64,000 nt of DNA from the NCBI GenBank assembly GCA_026003935.1, contig BPIE01000001.1:372001-436000 (forward strand), read 5' to 3'. The DNA is from Tepidiforma sp. GTDB taxonomy: Bacteria; Chloroflexota; Dehalococcoidia; Tepidiformales; Tepidiformaceae. Positions 16,741 through 24,996 of this stretch are shown in pieces. How positions within the stretch are numbered: position 1 is the stretch's first letter; the number at the start of each line of letters is the position of its first letter. Made by a program: the position numbers and the translations under genes. Under the pieces are notes generated by a model. It was given only the letters and a program-made list of their open reading frames with translations. It was not told where the DNA came from and did not search any database.

Positions 16741-18180
16741 TCAGGGGATGCCGGCGAGCGTCTTTGCGTATTCGAGCGCGCGGCGGCCGTCGTAGGCCCG
16801 GCTGATCATGAGCTTTTCGGCCTCGAGCGAGCCCTCGGCGTGGATGGCGAGGACCGCATGGTAGCCGCCGAAGTCGCCGGTAGTGAGGTCGGAGACCATG
16901 TTCATGGCGCGGGTGCGGATTTCGCCGTCGATGCCGGCGCGGCCCCCGAGGTATTTGCGGAGCAGGTCGCCAGTCTCGGGGTTCGCGAAGTCTTCCGCGC
17001 CGGGGCCGGTGACGAGCATGCCGCCCGCGATGTCCTGCACGTGCTGGAGTGCTTCGTGGTAGCCATGGGCGAAGTGATACTTGGCCATGTTGGTGGTGAG
17101 CGGGTCGGGGGCGTAGATGCCGTGGTCGTCGGGCCGGCCGCGGAGGGCAGCCATCTCGGTGAGGGCCCGGAGCGTTTCGGCGTAGCTGATAAGCCGGATG
17201 AGCTTGTCCCGCACGTGGGCAGCGCGGGAAATCCCATTGATGTCGGCCATGAGGAGAGCGGCGCCGACGAGGGCATCGACGAGCGGCAGCTTGTAGGAGA
17301 CGGCCGTGAAGCGGTGGTACTCGACGAACCCGAGCGCGAGCGGCCCGGCAAAGTCGTGCTCGCCAGCGAGGAAGACCCGCTCCCACGGCACGAACACGTC
17401 GTCGAAGATGGTGATCGTCTCCATCATCTTGCGGTCGGCTGAGAGCGGCGCATCGAATTCGTTCTTGGGCGAGCCGCCGTAGGGGCTCGCGATGAGCTTG
17501 AGTCCCGGCGTATCGACGGGGATGGCGAAGGCGACGGCGTAGTCGGCGTCGCCCTCCGTCATCGCGCGGGTAGGGAGGACGATGAGCTCGTTGACGTTCG
17601 TGGTGCAGCTGGTGTGGACCTTGGCGCCGCGCACGACGATGCCGTCGGGGCGCCGCTCCACGATGTGGGTGTAGTAGTCGGGGTGCGGCTGGTCACGGGG
17701 GCCTGCGCCGCGGTCGCCCTTGACGTCCGTCTGCGCGACGGAGACGGCGAGGTCGTTGTCCCGGCAGTGGCGGTAAAACGCTTCGACGCGGGCGAGGTAG
17801 CCGGTCTCGTACTTCTGGTCGACCTGGCGGGCGATGCGGTGGAGGGCGAAGAGCGCATCGGTGCCGATTTCCTTGACGAGGACGACGAGCGTCTTGCCGA
17901 GCGCGGTTGCGGCTTCGATGAGGCGGGACCGCTGCAGGAGGTCATCGGTGCTGGCGGGAATCTTGTAGTAGCGGCTGTAGGGCTGACCGTCTTCGCCGAC
18001 CACCACGGCCAGATTGCGGTACTGGGGGTCTTCGGCCATCTCGAAGTCGAGGCAGGCGTGATGGACAGCCTTTTTGATGACCGGGTGGGTCGTGACGTCG
18101 GGAACGCGTTCGCCGCGGTAGTAGACGGTGCGGTTGTCCTTGAGCGACTCGATGTATTGCTGCGGGGTGCGGAGTCCCAT
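16741..18180 (-). CDS. 4-hydroxyphenylacetate 3-hydroxylase (HpaB) family protein
   Basis: This 479-residue protein belongs to the HpaB/4-hydroxybutyryl-CoA dehydratase superfamily, acyl-CoA-dehydrogenase-like flavoproteins. The N-terminal MGLRTPQQYIESLKDNRTVY and the EYHRFTAVSYKLPL segment are typical. The cysteine ligands of the dehydratase [4Fe-4S] cluster (positions near 99, 103 and after the HR motif) are absent. A reduced-flavin monooxygenase is therefore more likely than a dehydratase. The substrate is unknown, and no reductase partner (HpaC) is adjacent. I rejected a longer start at 18363, which would translate through a terminator hairpin. Confidence 0.85.
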   Translation of the reverse strand: MGLRTPQQYIESLKDNRTVYYRGERVPDVTTHPVIKKAVHHACLDFEMAEDPQYRNLAVVVGEDGQPYSRYYKIPASTDDLLQRSRLIEAATALGKTLVVLVKEIGTDALFALHRIARQVDQKYETGYLARVEAFYRHCRDNDLAVSVAQTDVKGDRGAGPRDQPHPDYYTHIVERRPDGIVVRGAKVHTSCTTNVNELIVLPTRAMTEGDADYAVAFAIPVDTPGLKLIASPYGGSPKNEFDAPLSADRKMMETITIFDDVFVPWERVFLAGEHDFAGPLALGFVEYHRFTAVSYKLPLVDALVGAALLMADINGISRAAHVRDKLIRLISYAETLRALTEMAALRGRPDDHGIYAPDPLTTNMAKYHFAHGYHEALQHVQDIAGGMLVTGPGAEDFANPETGDLLRKYLGGRAGIDGEIRTRAMNMVSDLTTGDFGGYHAVLAIHAEGSLEAEKLMISRAYDGRRALEYAKTLAGIP

Positions 18181-18237
18181 GGTGAGGGAGCTGTCCTCCG
18201 ATATGGCGGTTTTCGGCGACGGAAGGCCGCCTGGGGC

Positions 18238-18243
18238 ATTGTA
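18238..18243 (-). promoter_or_regulatory. -10 box of the HpaB-like gene
   Basis: TACAAT lies on the minus strand 57 nt before the start codon and downstream of the terminator at 18274. The gene can thus be transcribed independently of the upstream micro-ORFs. The -35 box is poor. Confidence 0.45.
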
Positions 18244-18273
18244 CGCCGGGTTCGCCGGAAGGTCGGCGGCACC

Positions 18274-18303
18274 AAAGGGCCCCGCAGTACTGCGGGGCCC
18301 TTT
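18274..18303 (-). terminator. Terminator of the micro-ORF transcript
   Basis: A perfect 30-nt palindrome (15-nt arms, AAAGGGCCCCGCAGT core) ends in TTT on either strand. It separates the micro-ORF region from the HpaB-like gene. An upstream inverted repeat (18336-18345 with 18399-18408, ten perfect pairs) may form a second hairpin. Confidence 0.7.
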
Positions 18304-18435
18304 CGAGCTCGTTTGCCATCCCCCGCCCCCGTAACGCCGGGTCCGCTCCCGGTGCTGCCTCACGAGAGGCCCTGACCTTTCACCAAGCTGTGCTCTGCCG
18401 GACCCGGCCGGCGTTCGGGGCTGCGCCCGGCCCGC

Positions 18436-18498
18436 TCAGCGCGGGCCATATATCGGACGGTGCCACCTCCGGATTCGGGCGTGCCACCGGAGCTTCAT
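18436..18498 (-). CDS. Micro-ORF 2: basic 20-residue peptide
   Basis: This short ORF encodes MKLRWHARIRRWHRPIYGPR. It is preceded by CGGAGGTG four nucleotides before the ATG, a near-ideal ribosome site. The peptide is strongly basic (seven Arg, one Lys) and has two Trp. It shares the pattern R-x-H-A-R-(F/I)-x-x-W with micro-ORF 1 just upstream, which suggests duplication. A 7-bp hairpin (18429-18447) covers its stop codon. It could be a leader peptide, a secreted or membrane-active peptide, or part of a regulatory RNA. No annotated family is known to me. Confidence 0.5.
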   Translation of the reverse strand: MKLRWHARIRRWHRPIYGPR

Positions 18499-18532
18499 GG
18501 TTCACCTCCGGGAGTTGGATGCTTCCCGAACC

Positions 18533-18592
18533 TCAGCTCTGCACGACCCAGACTCCGAAGCGGGCGTGGAGCCGTTGCTTCGCGGCGTTCAT
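18533..18592 (-). CDS. Micro-ORF 1: 19-residue peptide with perfect Shine-Dalgarno
   Basis: This short ORF encodes MNAAKQRLHARFGVWVVQS. The sequence AAGGAGGTG, a full complement of the 16S anti-Shine-Dalgarno, sits 4 nt before the ATG. It lies 123 nt after htpX and 34 nt before micro-ORF 2 on the same strand, and both precede the terminator at 18274. The core RLHARFGVW aligns with RWHARIRRW of micro-ORF 2. I see no convincing separate promoter, so read-through from htpX is possible. Function is unknown. Confidence 0.5.
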   Translation of the reverse strand: MNAAKQRLHARFGVWVVQS

Positions 18593-18715
18593 CGGGCACC
18601 TCCTTCACGGGGGCCGGCGCCCTGTCGAGCGCTTCGTGATCAGTTTCGCCAACGCGGACGGGGACGAGCTCGGCCGATGGACCCATTTCGGGCGGGTCGA
18701 CAGGCGCGGACTGGT

Positions 18716-19642
18716 CTACATGCTGCGAAGCAGGCGGATGCGCTCTTCGATGGGCGGGTGGGTGTTGAAGAGGTTGTTGAGGAAGCTCTGGTGCTCCCGG
18801 AGCGGGTTGTAGATGTAGAGGTGTGCAGTCGCTTTGTTGGCAGCCTCGAGCGGTTCAGGGTCGGCGGCGATTTTTTCGAGGGCGCGGGCGAGCGCTTCCG
18901 GGTGGCGGCAAAGCAAGGCCCCGGAGGCATCGGCGAGAAACTCCCGCTGGCGGCTGATGGCGAATTTGAGCGCCTGGGCAACGATGGGTGCGAGGACGGC
19001 CGCAACGATGGCGAGCAAGACCAGAATGACGGCCCCACCGCCGCCCCGGTTCCGGCTGCCGCGGCGGCGGCCGGCGCCCCAGTAGGTCCAACGGAGGAAG
19101 AAATCGCTGAGAAGGACGACGACGCCGACGAGGACGGCGGCGATGGTCATCACGCGGATGTCGTAGTTCTGGATGTGGGAGAGCTCGTGGGCGAGGACGG
19201 CTTCGAGCTCGATTGGTTCGAGCTTCTGGAGCAGCCCGCGGGTGACAACGACGTGGGCATGCTGGGGGTCGCGGCCGGTGGCGAAGGCGTTAGGGGCGGT
19301 ATCTTCGAGGACCCAGGTGCGCGGCATCGGCAGGCCCGCACCGATGCAGAGGTTCTCCACGCGGCGGACGTACTCCCACTCCTGTTCTTTGGTGACTTCG
19401 TGGGCGCCGGAGATGGAGAGGATGACACTCGACGCCATGAAGTAGCTCATGACGGCGTACAGGATGATGGCAATGCCGGCGATGCCGATGAAACCGACCG
19501 GCAGGCCGAGGGCCAGGACGATGAGTGCAACGAGAGCCGTCACGACAGCGACGAAGGCGACCATCAGCACCCACGTCGTCCGGCGGTTGGCCGCGATGCG
19601 GTCGTAGATGAGAACCGAGCCCGGGACCGGGGCAGATGTCAT
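18716..19642 (-). CDS. htpX: M48-family membrane metalloprotease HtpX
   Basis: This 308-residue integral-membrane zinc protease participates in quality control of membrane proteins. The zinc motif HELSH is at 152-156, with the third ligand expected in the downstream FLADASGALLC segment. Membrane helices lie at about 24-46, 50-70, 160-185 and 205-225. The C-terminal THPPIEERIRLL is the family's typical ending. It follows lemA by 34 nt, a pairing seen in many bacteria. The region after it (18181-18715) holds no conventional gene but two micro-ORFs and a terminator. Confidence 0.95.
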   Translation of the reverse strand: MTSAPVPGSVLIYDRIAANRRTTWVLMVAFVAVVTALVALIVLALGLPVGFIGIAGIAIILYAVMSYFMASSVILSISGAHEVTKEQEWEYVRRVENLCIGAGLPMPRTWVLEDTAPNAFATGRDPQHAHVVVTRGLLQKLEPIELEAVLAHELSHIQNYDIRVMTIAAVLVGVVVLLSDFFLRWTYWGAGRRRGSRNRGGGGAVILVLLAIVAAVLAPIVAQALKFAISRQREFLADASGALLCRHPEALARALEKIAADPEPLEAANKATAHLYIYNPLREHQSFLNNLFNTHPPIEERIRLLRSM

Positions 19643-19676
19643 GGTGCCTGGGGGTTGGGAGCCGGGCGGAGCGGGC

Positions 19677-20246
19677 TCAGTTACTCACGAACGAGACGCG
19701 GACATCTTCGCGGGCGGCTTCCTCGGCTTCGTAGAACTCCGCGGGCTCGAAGTTGAACATGCCGGCGATGATGGAGCTGGGCACAGTTGCGATTTTTTCG
19801 TTGTAGACGCGGACGTTGGAGTTATAGAACTGCCGGGCGTACGCGATTTTGTCCTCGGTATCGGTGAGTTCACGCTGGAGCTCGAGGAAGTTCTGATTGG
19901 CCTTGAGGTCGGGGTAGGCTTCGGCGACGGCGAAGAGGGAGCGGAGTGCCGAGGTGAGCATGTTGTCGGCCTGGGCAGCCTGGCCGGGGGTCTGGGCGCG
20001 GTCGAGCATGGCCCGGGCGCGGGTGACGTTTTCGAGCGTTTCTTTCTCGTGCGCGGCGTAGCCCTTGACGGTCTCGACGAGGTTGGGGATCAGGCTGGAC
20101 CGCCGCTTGAGCTGGACATCGATGCCGGACCATGCCTCCTTGACGCGGATGCGGGCGCGGGCGAGGGAGTTGTAGAGGCCGATGACCCAGAAGACGAGCA
20201 GCAGGGCAATGACGATGACGACGATGAGCACGATGATGCCGGACAC
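19677..20246 (-). CDS. lemA: LemA family protein
   Basis: This 189-residue protein has one N-terminal membrane helix (about 3-25). It is followed by a cytoplasmic helical bundle with the conserved segments [20 protein letters not shown] and [14 protein letters not shown]. LemA proteins are widespread and their function is unclear; genetic linkage to HtpX suggests a role in membrane-protein quality control. The GTG start has GGGAG seven nucleotides upstream. Length and motifs are normal. It is the first gene of the lemA-htpX unit. Confidence 0.93.
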   Translation of the reverse strand: MSGIIVLIVVIVIALLLVFWVIGLYNSLARARIRVKEAWSGIDVQLKRRSSLIPNLVETVKGYAAHEKETLENVTRARAMLDRAQTPGQAAQADNMLTSALRSLFAVAEAYPDLKANQNFLELQRELTDTEDKIAYARQFYNSNVRVYNEKIATVPSSIIAGMFNFEPAEFYEAEEAAREDVRVSFVSN

Positions 20247-20290
20247 GGCGACGCTCCCAGGATTGCTGGGCGCATGCTACCACAGCGCGA

Positions 20291-20319
20291 GAGGGGTGCC
20301 CGCGGCGCGGGCACCCCTC
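20291..20319. terminator. Terminator after the CoA-transferase operon
   Basis: A 13-bp perfect stem (GAGGGGTGCCCGC with its complement) has a 3-nt loop. It lies 38 nt past the end of the minus-strand CoA-transferase gene and before lemA. Confidence 0.7.
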
Positions 20320-20356
20320 CTATTCTAATTGGAGACTCCGCATTAGCCGTGTGGTT

Positions 20357-21613
20357 TCAGACGAGGACGCCCTCCGCGAGGAGGTCGGCAACCTCGTCCA
20401 TCGAGAGACCGATGATCCGTTCGCAGACGTCCATGGTGTGCTCACCGAGGAGCGGCGCGGGGCCGGGTACGGAGCCGGGGGTGGCGCTGAGGCGGAAGGC
20501 CGGGCCGTCGTGGGCTTCGCGGCCCGCCTCGGGGTGCTCGACGTACTGGTAGTAGCCGCGGGCCTTCATGTGCGGGTCGCGGTCGAGCAGGTCCTGCGCG
20601 TTCTGGACGACGCCTGCGGGAACGCCTGCTGCCTGGAGCGCGGCCGCGACGTCCTCGGCCTTTCGGTCACGGACCCAAGAGCCGATGAGCGCTTCTAGCT
20701 CGTCTTCATTGGCTTTGCGGGCCTCGAAGGTCGCGAACTTGGGGTCGGCGGCGGCCTCCGGGTGGCCGAGCGCGGCGGCGGCAGCGGCCCATTCGCGGTC
20801 ATCGCGGCAGGCGATGACCACCCAGCGGTCGACGGAGCCGACGGATTCGGGGTCATCGGCGCAGCGGAAGGCGCCGTGAGGGCTGTAGTTCAGGCTGCGG
20901 TTGCCCGTGCGGGACGGATTGTCGCCGTTGACGAGATACTCGAGGACCGCAGTGCCGAGGGCATTCACGACCGACTCGAGCTGGGGAAGCTCAATCATCT
21001 GGCCCTTGCCGGTGCGGTTGCGGTAACGCAGTGCGGCGAGGATGGCCGTGATGGTGTGGCCGGGGTTGATGACGTAATCGGGGTAGTTGGTACCGACGCC
21101 GATGGGGGGGCGGTGGGGGAACCCGCTCATGTGGCTAATGCCGGTAACGGGCGTGAGGACGGCGCCGAAGCCGAGGAAATCTCGATGGGGCCCGCTAAGA
21201 CCCTGCATGGGGGCATAGGCCGCAATGATTCGGGGGTTGCGGGCGCTAATCTGTTCGTACCGCAAGTTCCATTTGTCGATGACGCGCGGGGTGAAGTTCG
21301 TCAGGAAGATGTCGCACTTTTCAATGAGGCGGTATGCGATTTCCTGGCCGCGCGGCACGTTGAGGTTGAGCTGGATGGAGAGTTTTCCGGTGTTGAAGTT
21401 GTTGAAGTAGCCGGAAACGTTGTAGCCGGTCTTGAAGGTGCCGTCCGGGTTCATTGCGAATGGGTGGACGCGGCGGAGGCCGTCGGGCTTCGTCTCGGAT
21501 TCGACGCGGATGACCTCAGCGCCGAACTGGGAGAGGGTGTTGCCGGCGATGGGGCCGGCTCCGTACCAGGAGAAATCGGCAACGCGGAGGCCTTCGAGCG
21601 GTTTCCTGGACAT
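20357..21613 (-). CDS. CaiB/BaiF family III CoA-transferase (first paralogue)
   Basis: This 418-residue protein belongs to the family III CoA-transferases, which move CoA between carboxylic acids through an aspartyl-CoA intermediate. The N-terminal PLEGLRVADFSWYGAGPIAG, the following FGAEVIRVES and the GEHTMDVCERIIGLS ending are typical. The likely nucleophilic Asp is in YPDYVINPGHT. AAGGAGG lies 5 nt before the ATG. It forms an operon with a second family III transferase and a nitronate monooxygenase-like gene. The two transferases may form a heteromer or act on related acids; the substrate cannot be read from sequence. Confidence 0.92.
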   Translation of the reverse strand: MSRKPLEGLRVADFSWYGAGPIAGNTLSQFGAEVIRVESETKPDGLRRVHPFAMNPDGTFKTGYNVSGYFNNFNTGKLSIQLNLNVPRGQEIAYRLIEKCDIFLTNFTPRVIDKWNLRYEQISARNPRIIAAYAPMQGLSGPHRDFLGFGAVLTPVTGISHMSGFPHRPPIGVGTNYPDYVINPGHTITAILAALRYRNRTGKGQMIELPQLESVVNALGTAVLEYLVNGDNPSRTGNRSLNYSPHGAFRCADDPESVGSVDRWVVIACRDDREWAAAAAALGHPEAAADPKFATFEARKANEDELEALIGSWVRDRKAEDVAAALQAAGVPAGVVQNAQDLLDRDPHMKARGYYQYVEHPEAGREAHDGPAFRLSATPGSVPGPAPLLGEHTMDVCERIIGLSMDEVADLLAEGVLV

Positions 21614-21623
21614 GGGAACCTCC

Positions 21624-22856
21624 TTAGACGAGAGCTGCGAGGATGCTCTCGGTGTGTTCGCCGAGGCGCGGCGGGCGGCCGATGACGGCGGGTGTTTCGG
21701 AGAGGCGGTACGGGGGCCCGGGGAACTCGACGGCGCCCCCGAGCGGCGACTCTATCCTGACGAACCAGTCGCGGGCGCGGAGCTGGGTGTTTTCAGCGAT
21801 GTCTTTGGGGGTGGAGACGATGCCGATGAGAAGCTGGCGGCGCTGGCCCTCTTCGTATGCTTCCCGGGCGCTCATGGAGGCGAAGAAGTCGAGGATGGTT
21901 TTTGTGATGACGGGGAGGTGCTGGAGGATTTCCCCAGCTGCATCGGGGTTGGACATGAGCTGGGTGAGCCACGCCATGTTGAGCTGGTTGACGATGCTGC
22001 AGTAGGGCTCGTCATCGAGGGGGCCCTGCATGCCCTTCTCGCGCATCCAGTCGACGAGCGCGGGCAGGTCTTTGCCGGCCGGGGCGAGGATGTAGAGGGA
22101 GACGTAGCCATCGGTGCATTTCGCGACGCCCGTGGCGGGAAGGGGGATGGGAAGCATGCCCAGTTCGCCGGTCCGGACGCGGTTGCGCTTCTGGAAGTCC
22201 CACGTCTGCATGGCGGTCTCCTGCGCCATCGAGAGGGCCTCCTGGGCGGAGACATCGACGAGCTGGCCTTCACCGGTGGCCTCAGCGTGGAGGAGCGCCA
22301 TGAGGGTACCCTGGGCCGCCTGGATGCTCGCGGAGATATCGGCCTGGCGGCCGTAGATCATGTTCGGGGGGTCGGCTGGCTCGCCGGCGAGCGTCATGAT
22401 GCCGCCCATCGCCTGGCCCACGATGTCGGAGTATGCCCAGCTGGCGTGTGGTCCGTCCTGGCCGAAGCCGGTGATAGAGGTGTAGACGAGGGAGGGTTTT
22501 CCAGGGCGAAGCTGCTCGTAGCCGAGGCCGCGAGCGGCGAGGTGGCCCACGGGGTTGTCTTCCAGAACGATGTCGGCGCTGAGGGCGAGCTTGCGGGCAA
22601 GCTCGCGGCCCTCCGGCGTTTCGAGGTCGAGGACGACTGACTTTTTCGAGGTGTTGTGGACCCAGAACGCGAGGCTGGCGTTGGGGTCGCCCTCATGTCC
22701 TTTGACGAACGGACGGGCGCGGCGGAGGCGGCCGCCGCCGGGAGGTTCGACCTTGATGACCTCGGCGCCGAGGTCGGCCAGGAGGCGGCCACAGTAGGCG
22801 CCGGTTTCGTCGGTGAATTCGACGACGCGGATTCCTTCGAGGGCGCGGTCGGGCAT
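21624..22856 (-). CDS. CaiB/BaiF family III CoA-transferase (second paralogue)
   Basis: This 410-residue protein belongs to the same family as the next gene downstream. It opens MPDRALEGIRVVEFTDETGA and contains FLADLGAEVIKVEPPGGG-like CoA-binding sequence. The predicted nucleophile is the Asp of YGRQADISASIQA. The C-terminal RLGEHTESILAAL is the family ending. It starts 3 nt after the stop of the upstream flavoprotein gene and ends 10 nt before the next transferase, so the three are one operon. Divergence between the two transferases suggests separate roles or subunits of one complex. Confidence 0.92.
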   Translation of the reverse strand: MPDRALEGIRVVEFTDETGAYCGRLLADLGAEVIKVEPPGGGRLRRARPFVKGHEGDPNASLAFWVHNTSKKSVVLDLETPEGRELARKLALSADIVLEDNPVGHLAARGLGYEQLRPGKPSLVYTSITGFGQDGPHASWAYSDIVGQAMGGIMTLAGEPADPPNMIYGRQADISASIQAAQGTLMALLHAEATGEGQLVDVSAQEALSMAQETAMQTWDFQKRNRVRTGELGMLPIPLPATGVAKCTDGYVSLYILAPAGKDLPALVDWMREKGMQGPLDDEPYCSIVNQLNMAWLTQLMSNPDAAGEILQHLPVITKTILDFFASMSAREAYEEGQRRQLLIGIVSTPKDIAENTQLRARDWFVRIESPLGGAVEFPGPPYRLSETPAVIGRPPRLGEHTESILAALV

Positions 22857-22859
22857 CGG

Positions 22860-24026
22860 TCAGGACTCCGGGATGGCGGTGACGCGTGCAGGGAGGTCGC
22901 GCGCGAGGATCTGCGCAGCCTGTGCAACCATGTCGTGCAGGATTTCAGCCGCGGGCCGGATGCGGTTGAGCATGCCGGAAACCTGTCCTGCGGCGTTCAT
23001 GAGGAGGTCCTCGCGGCCGGCCTGGCGGCATGAGTAGACGAGGTCCTGGACGAGGAGGCCCTGCAGGCCCATCGGGAGCGCCGGGATGCCGGCGGCCTCC
23101 CAGGCTTCGATGAGCGGGTTGGTGATGTTGCGCATGGTTTTGCCGCTGTAGAGGCGGGTGACGCGGGTGTCTTCGTCAGTGGCGGCGAGGATGCGCTGTT
23201 TTTGCAGGTCGGGCTGGTTGGCTTCCTCGGAGACGAGGAAGGCCGTGCCGCACCAGACACCGATGGCGCCGAGGGCCAGGGCAGCGACGATGCCGCGCCC
23301 GTCGGCGATGCCGCCGGCGGCGACGACCGGCGTCGGGGAAACAGCATCGACGACCTGCGGCACCAGGGCCATGGTGGCGACACGCCCGGTATGACCGCCG
23401 GCTTCGGTGCCCTGGGCCACGACGATGTCGACGCCGGCCGCTGCGACTCGCTTTGCGTTCTTCACGTTGCCGACGAGGGAGAGGACTTTGGTGCCGTTGG
23501 CCTTCAGCCGGTCGAGCCATGGCGCGGGGCTGCCGAGACCGCTAGCGAAGACGGGCACCTTCTCTTCGATGACGACTTCCATCTGTTCGTCGGACATGCC
23601 GCCCGTGCGGGGTCGCCGCGGTTCGGCTGCGGGCTCTCGGGGCATCTCCCTCCACGGCACACCGAGGTCCTCAAGCACTTTCTTGAGGCCCTCGCGGGCG
23701 GCTGCGGGGATCAGGTCGCGCGGGTCGCGGGGCATCTCAGCGGTGGCGGCACCGCCCATGTAGTTCGAGGGCAGGAGGAGGTCGACCCCAAAGGGCTTAT
23801 CGGTCATGGAGCGGACTTTGCGGATCTCCTCGCGAAGCCGTTCGGCGCTGAAGCCGGCCCCGCCGATGACGCCGAGGCCGCCGGCATTCGAGACGGCTGC
23901 AACGAGGGGGGCGGTCGCAACCGGTCCGGTGAGGCCGCCGGCGACGGGGCCCATGCCGGCGAGGATGACCGGGTATTCGATGCCCAGCAGATCACATAGC
24001 TCCGTGCGGAGCACGGGTCTTCCCAC
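22860..24026 (-). CDS. Nitronate monooxygenase / 2-nitropropane dioxygenase-like flavoprotein
   Basis: This is a 388-residue FMN-dependent TIM-barrel protein of the nitronate monooxygenase family, which also includes enoyl-ACP reductase FabK. GGLGVIGG, the AQGTEAGGHTG motif with the catalytic-type His, and PVVAAGGIADGRG are visible in order. The GTG at 24026 is preferred: GGAGG lies 5 nt before it and the protein then begins MGRPVLRTELCDLLGIEYP. The extra 240 codons of the open frame upstream have no homology-like features. It is first in an operon with two CoA-transferases, suggesting a role in acyl-CoA or nitro-acid metabolism. Confidence 0.88.
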   Translation of the reverse strand: MGRPVLRTELCDLLGIEYPVILAGMGPVAGGLTGPVATAPLVAAVSNAGGLGVIGGAGFSAERLREEIRKVRSMTDKPFGVDLLLPSNYMGGAATAEMPRDPRDLIPAAAREGLKKVLEDLGVPWREMPREPAAEPRRPRTGGMSDEQMEVVIEEKVPVFASGLGSPAPWLDRLKANGTKVLSLVGNVKNAKRVAAAGVDIVVAQGTEAGGHTGRVATMALVPQVVDAVSPTPVVAAGGIADGRGIVAALALGAIGVWCGTAFLVSEEANQPDLQKQRILAATDEDTRVTRLYSGKTMRNITNPLIEAWEAAGIPALPMGLQGLLVQDLVYSCRQAGREDLLMNAAGQVSGMLNRIRPAAEILHDMVAQAAQILARDLPARVTAIPES

Positions 24027-24128
24027 GGGACCCTCCAGGTAGGGGAGTTCGCGCGGAGTATACGGGACGGGAGGGGAAGCCGCAGGCACGGGTTGGACCC
24101 GGCCGCGCGGGCAAGCGAAACTGAGGTC

Positions 24129-24368
24129 ATGAACTCGCCTGTCACGCCGTGGGTCCTGGCTGGACGAATCTTCTCGATCATCGGGATGGCCTTCACGGCC
24201 GCGTGCGCCATTCTCTTTCTCATCGTTCCGCTCTGGTGGTGGGCACTCGGGTCGGCCGCGGCATTCGTCCCATTTTTCCTGCTGATCGTGGTGGTCGAGC
24301 GGTACCAGTCGAAGCACGGGCTGATTGGACCCGGCCCGATGCCATTGACGCATGAGGACCCCGAGTAG
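24129..24368 (+). CDS. Small two-helix membrane protein
   Basis: This 79-residue protein of unknown function has hydrophobic segments at about 9-31 and 35-57, then a polar tail ending MPLTHEDPE. The ATG at 24129 is the natural start because the 12 codons before it are polar and lack a ribosome site. It overlaps the following lipoprotein gene by 17 nt, so the two are likely expressed together. It runs divergently from the nitronate monooxygenase operon. I recognise no family. Confidence 0.6.
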   Translation: MNSPVTPWVLAGRIFSIIGMAFTAACAILFLIVPLWWWALGSAAAFVPFFLLIVVVERYQSKHGLIGPGPMPLTHEDPE

Positions 24369-24996
24369 ACTCGGACTGGCCGTGCTGGCGGCAGCGGCCC
24401 TCGCGGGCTGCCAGGGGACGCCACGATTCAACGGAGAACCGCTGAACCCCTTGCTCTGTGCTGCGGAAGACCTTTCGCAGCCGTTTCTCGAGCAGACGCG
24501 CGGCGATTTTACTGCGGCGGACCTGGGCGGGCTCTCACGCCGCCCGGAGGAGCGGAAGGCGGAGTACCGCGGTGCGGGGATGGAGGGCGGGAGGTTCGTG
24601 TTTTGGAAGCAGGCGCTGCCGCGGCCGCCGTTCGAGAGCCCGGTGAACGTGGTTTGCCAGGTGCTTTCGTTCGAAACGGCGGGGCAGGCTGCGGCCTGGG
24701 TGGATAGGCTGGAGGCTGACCCGGAGCGTATCCGCGACTCAGGCATGCTCTGGGCTCCGCTCGACGGGGCCGTCGCGGAAGAGCTCCCGGCTGAACGCGG
24801 CCGCCTGTTTCGCCTGGAGGGCTCAGAGGGCGATGCCCGCGTGGTGCTCTACGCCCTGCACGAAGCGCGCGGGAATCTCGTGCTGAGCGTCTTCGTGGGA
24901 GACCGAGATGGGCGCACGCTAGCCGCGACGGCGCTCGACATCGCGGCCGCGAGGGATGCACGGCTCGGAGTAGGTGCTACTTCGGGGTCTCCGTAA
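24352..24996 (+). CDS. Predicted lipoprotein
   Basis: This 214-residue exported protein has a clear lipoprotein signal peptide: a basic MRTPSR, a hydrophobic stretch and the lipobox LAGC with Cys20. The mature part has no motif I recognise. It is mixed alpha/beta in character, with two further cysteines, which could pair. It should sit on the outer face of the cytoplasmic membrane. It overlaps the upstream two-helix membrane protein gene by 17 nt, and its 3' end overlaps the convergent cyclophilin gene by 20 nt. Confidence 0.7.
   Translation: MRTPSRLGLAVLAAAALAGCQGTPRFNGEPLNPLLCAAEDLSQPFLEQTRGDFTAADLGGLSRRPEERKAEYRGAGMEGGRFVFWKQALPRPPFESPVNVVCQVLSFETAGQAAAWVDRLEADPERIRDSGMLWAPLDGAVAEELPAERGRLFRLEGSEGDARVVLYALHEARGNLVLSVFVGDRDGRTLAATALDIAAARDARLGVGATSGSP

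Noticed and set aside
18181-18363. 61-codon N-terminal extension of the HpaB-like protein
   Set aside because: It would translate through the terminator palindrome at 18274-18303, and the family N-terminus starts at the ATG at 18180.
18495-18686. 63-codon minus-strand frame overlapping micro-ORF 1
   Set aside because: It has no ribosome site and shadow-like composition, whereas the overlapping 19-codon ORF has a perfect one.
24027-24746. 240-codon N-terminal extension of the nitronate monooxygenase frame
   Set aside because: It overlaps two plausible plus-strand genes, has no family resemblance, and a GTG with GGAGG at 24026 gives a standard protein.
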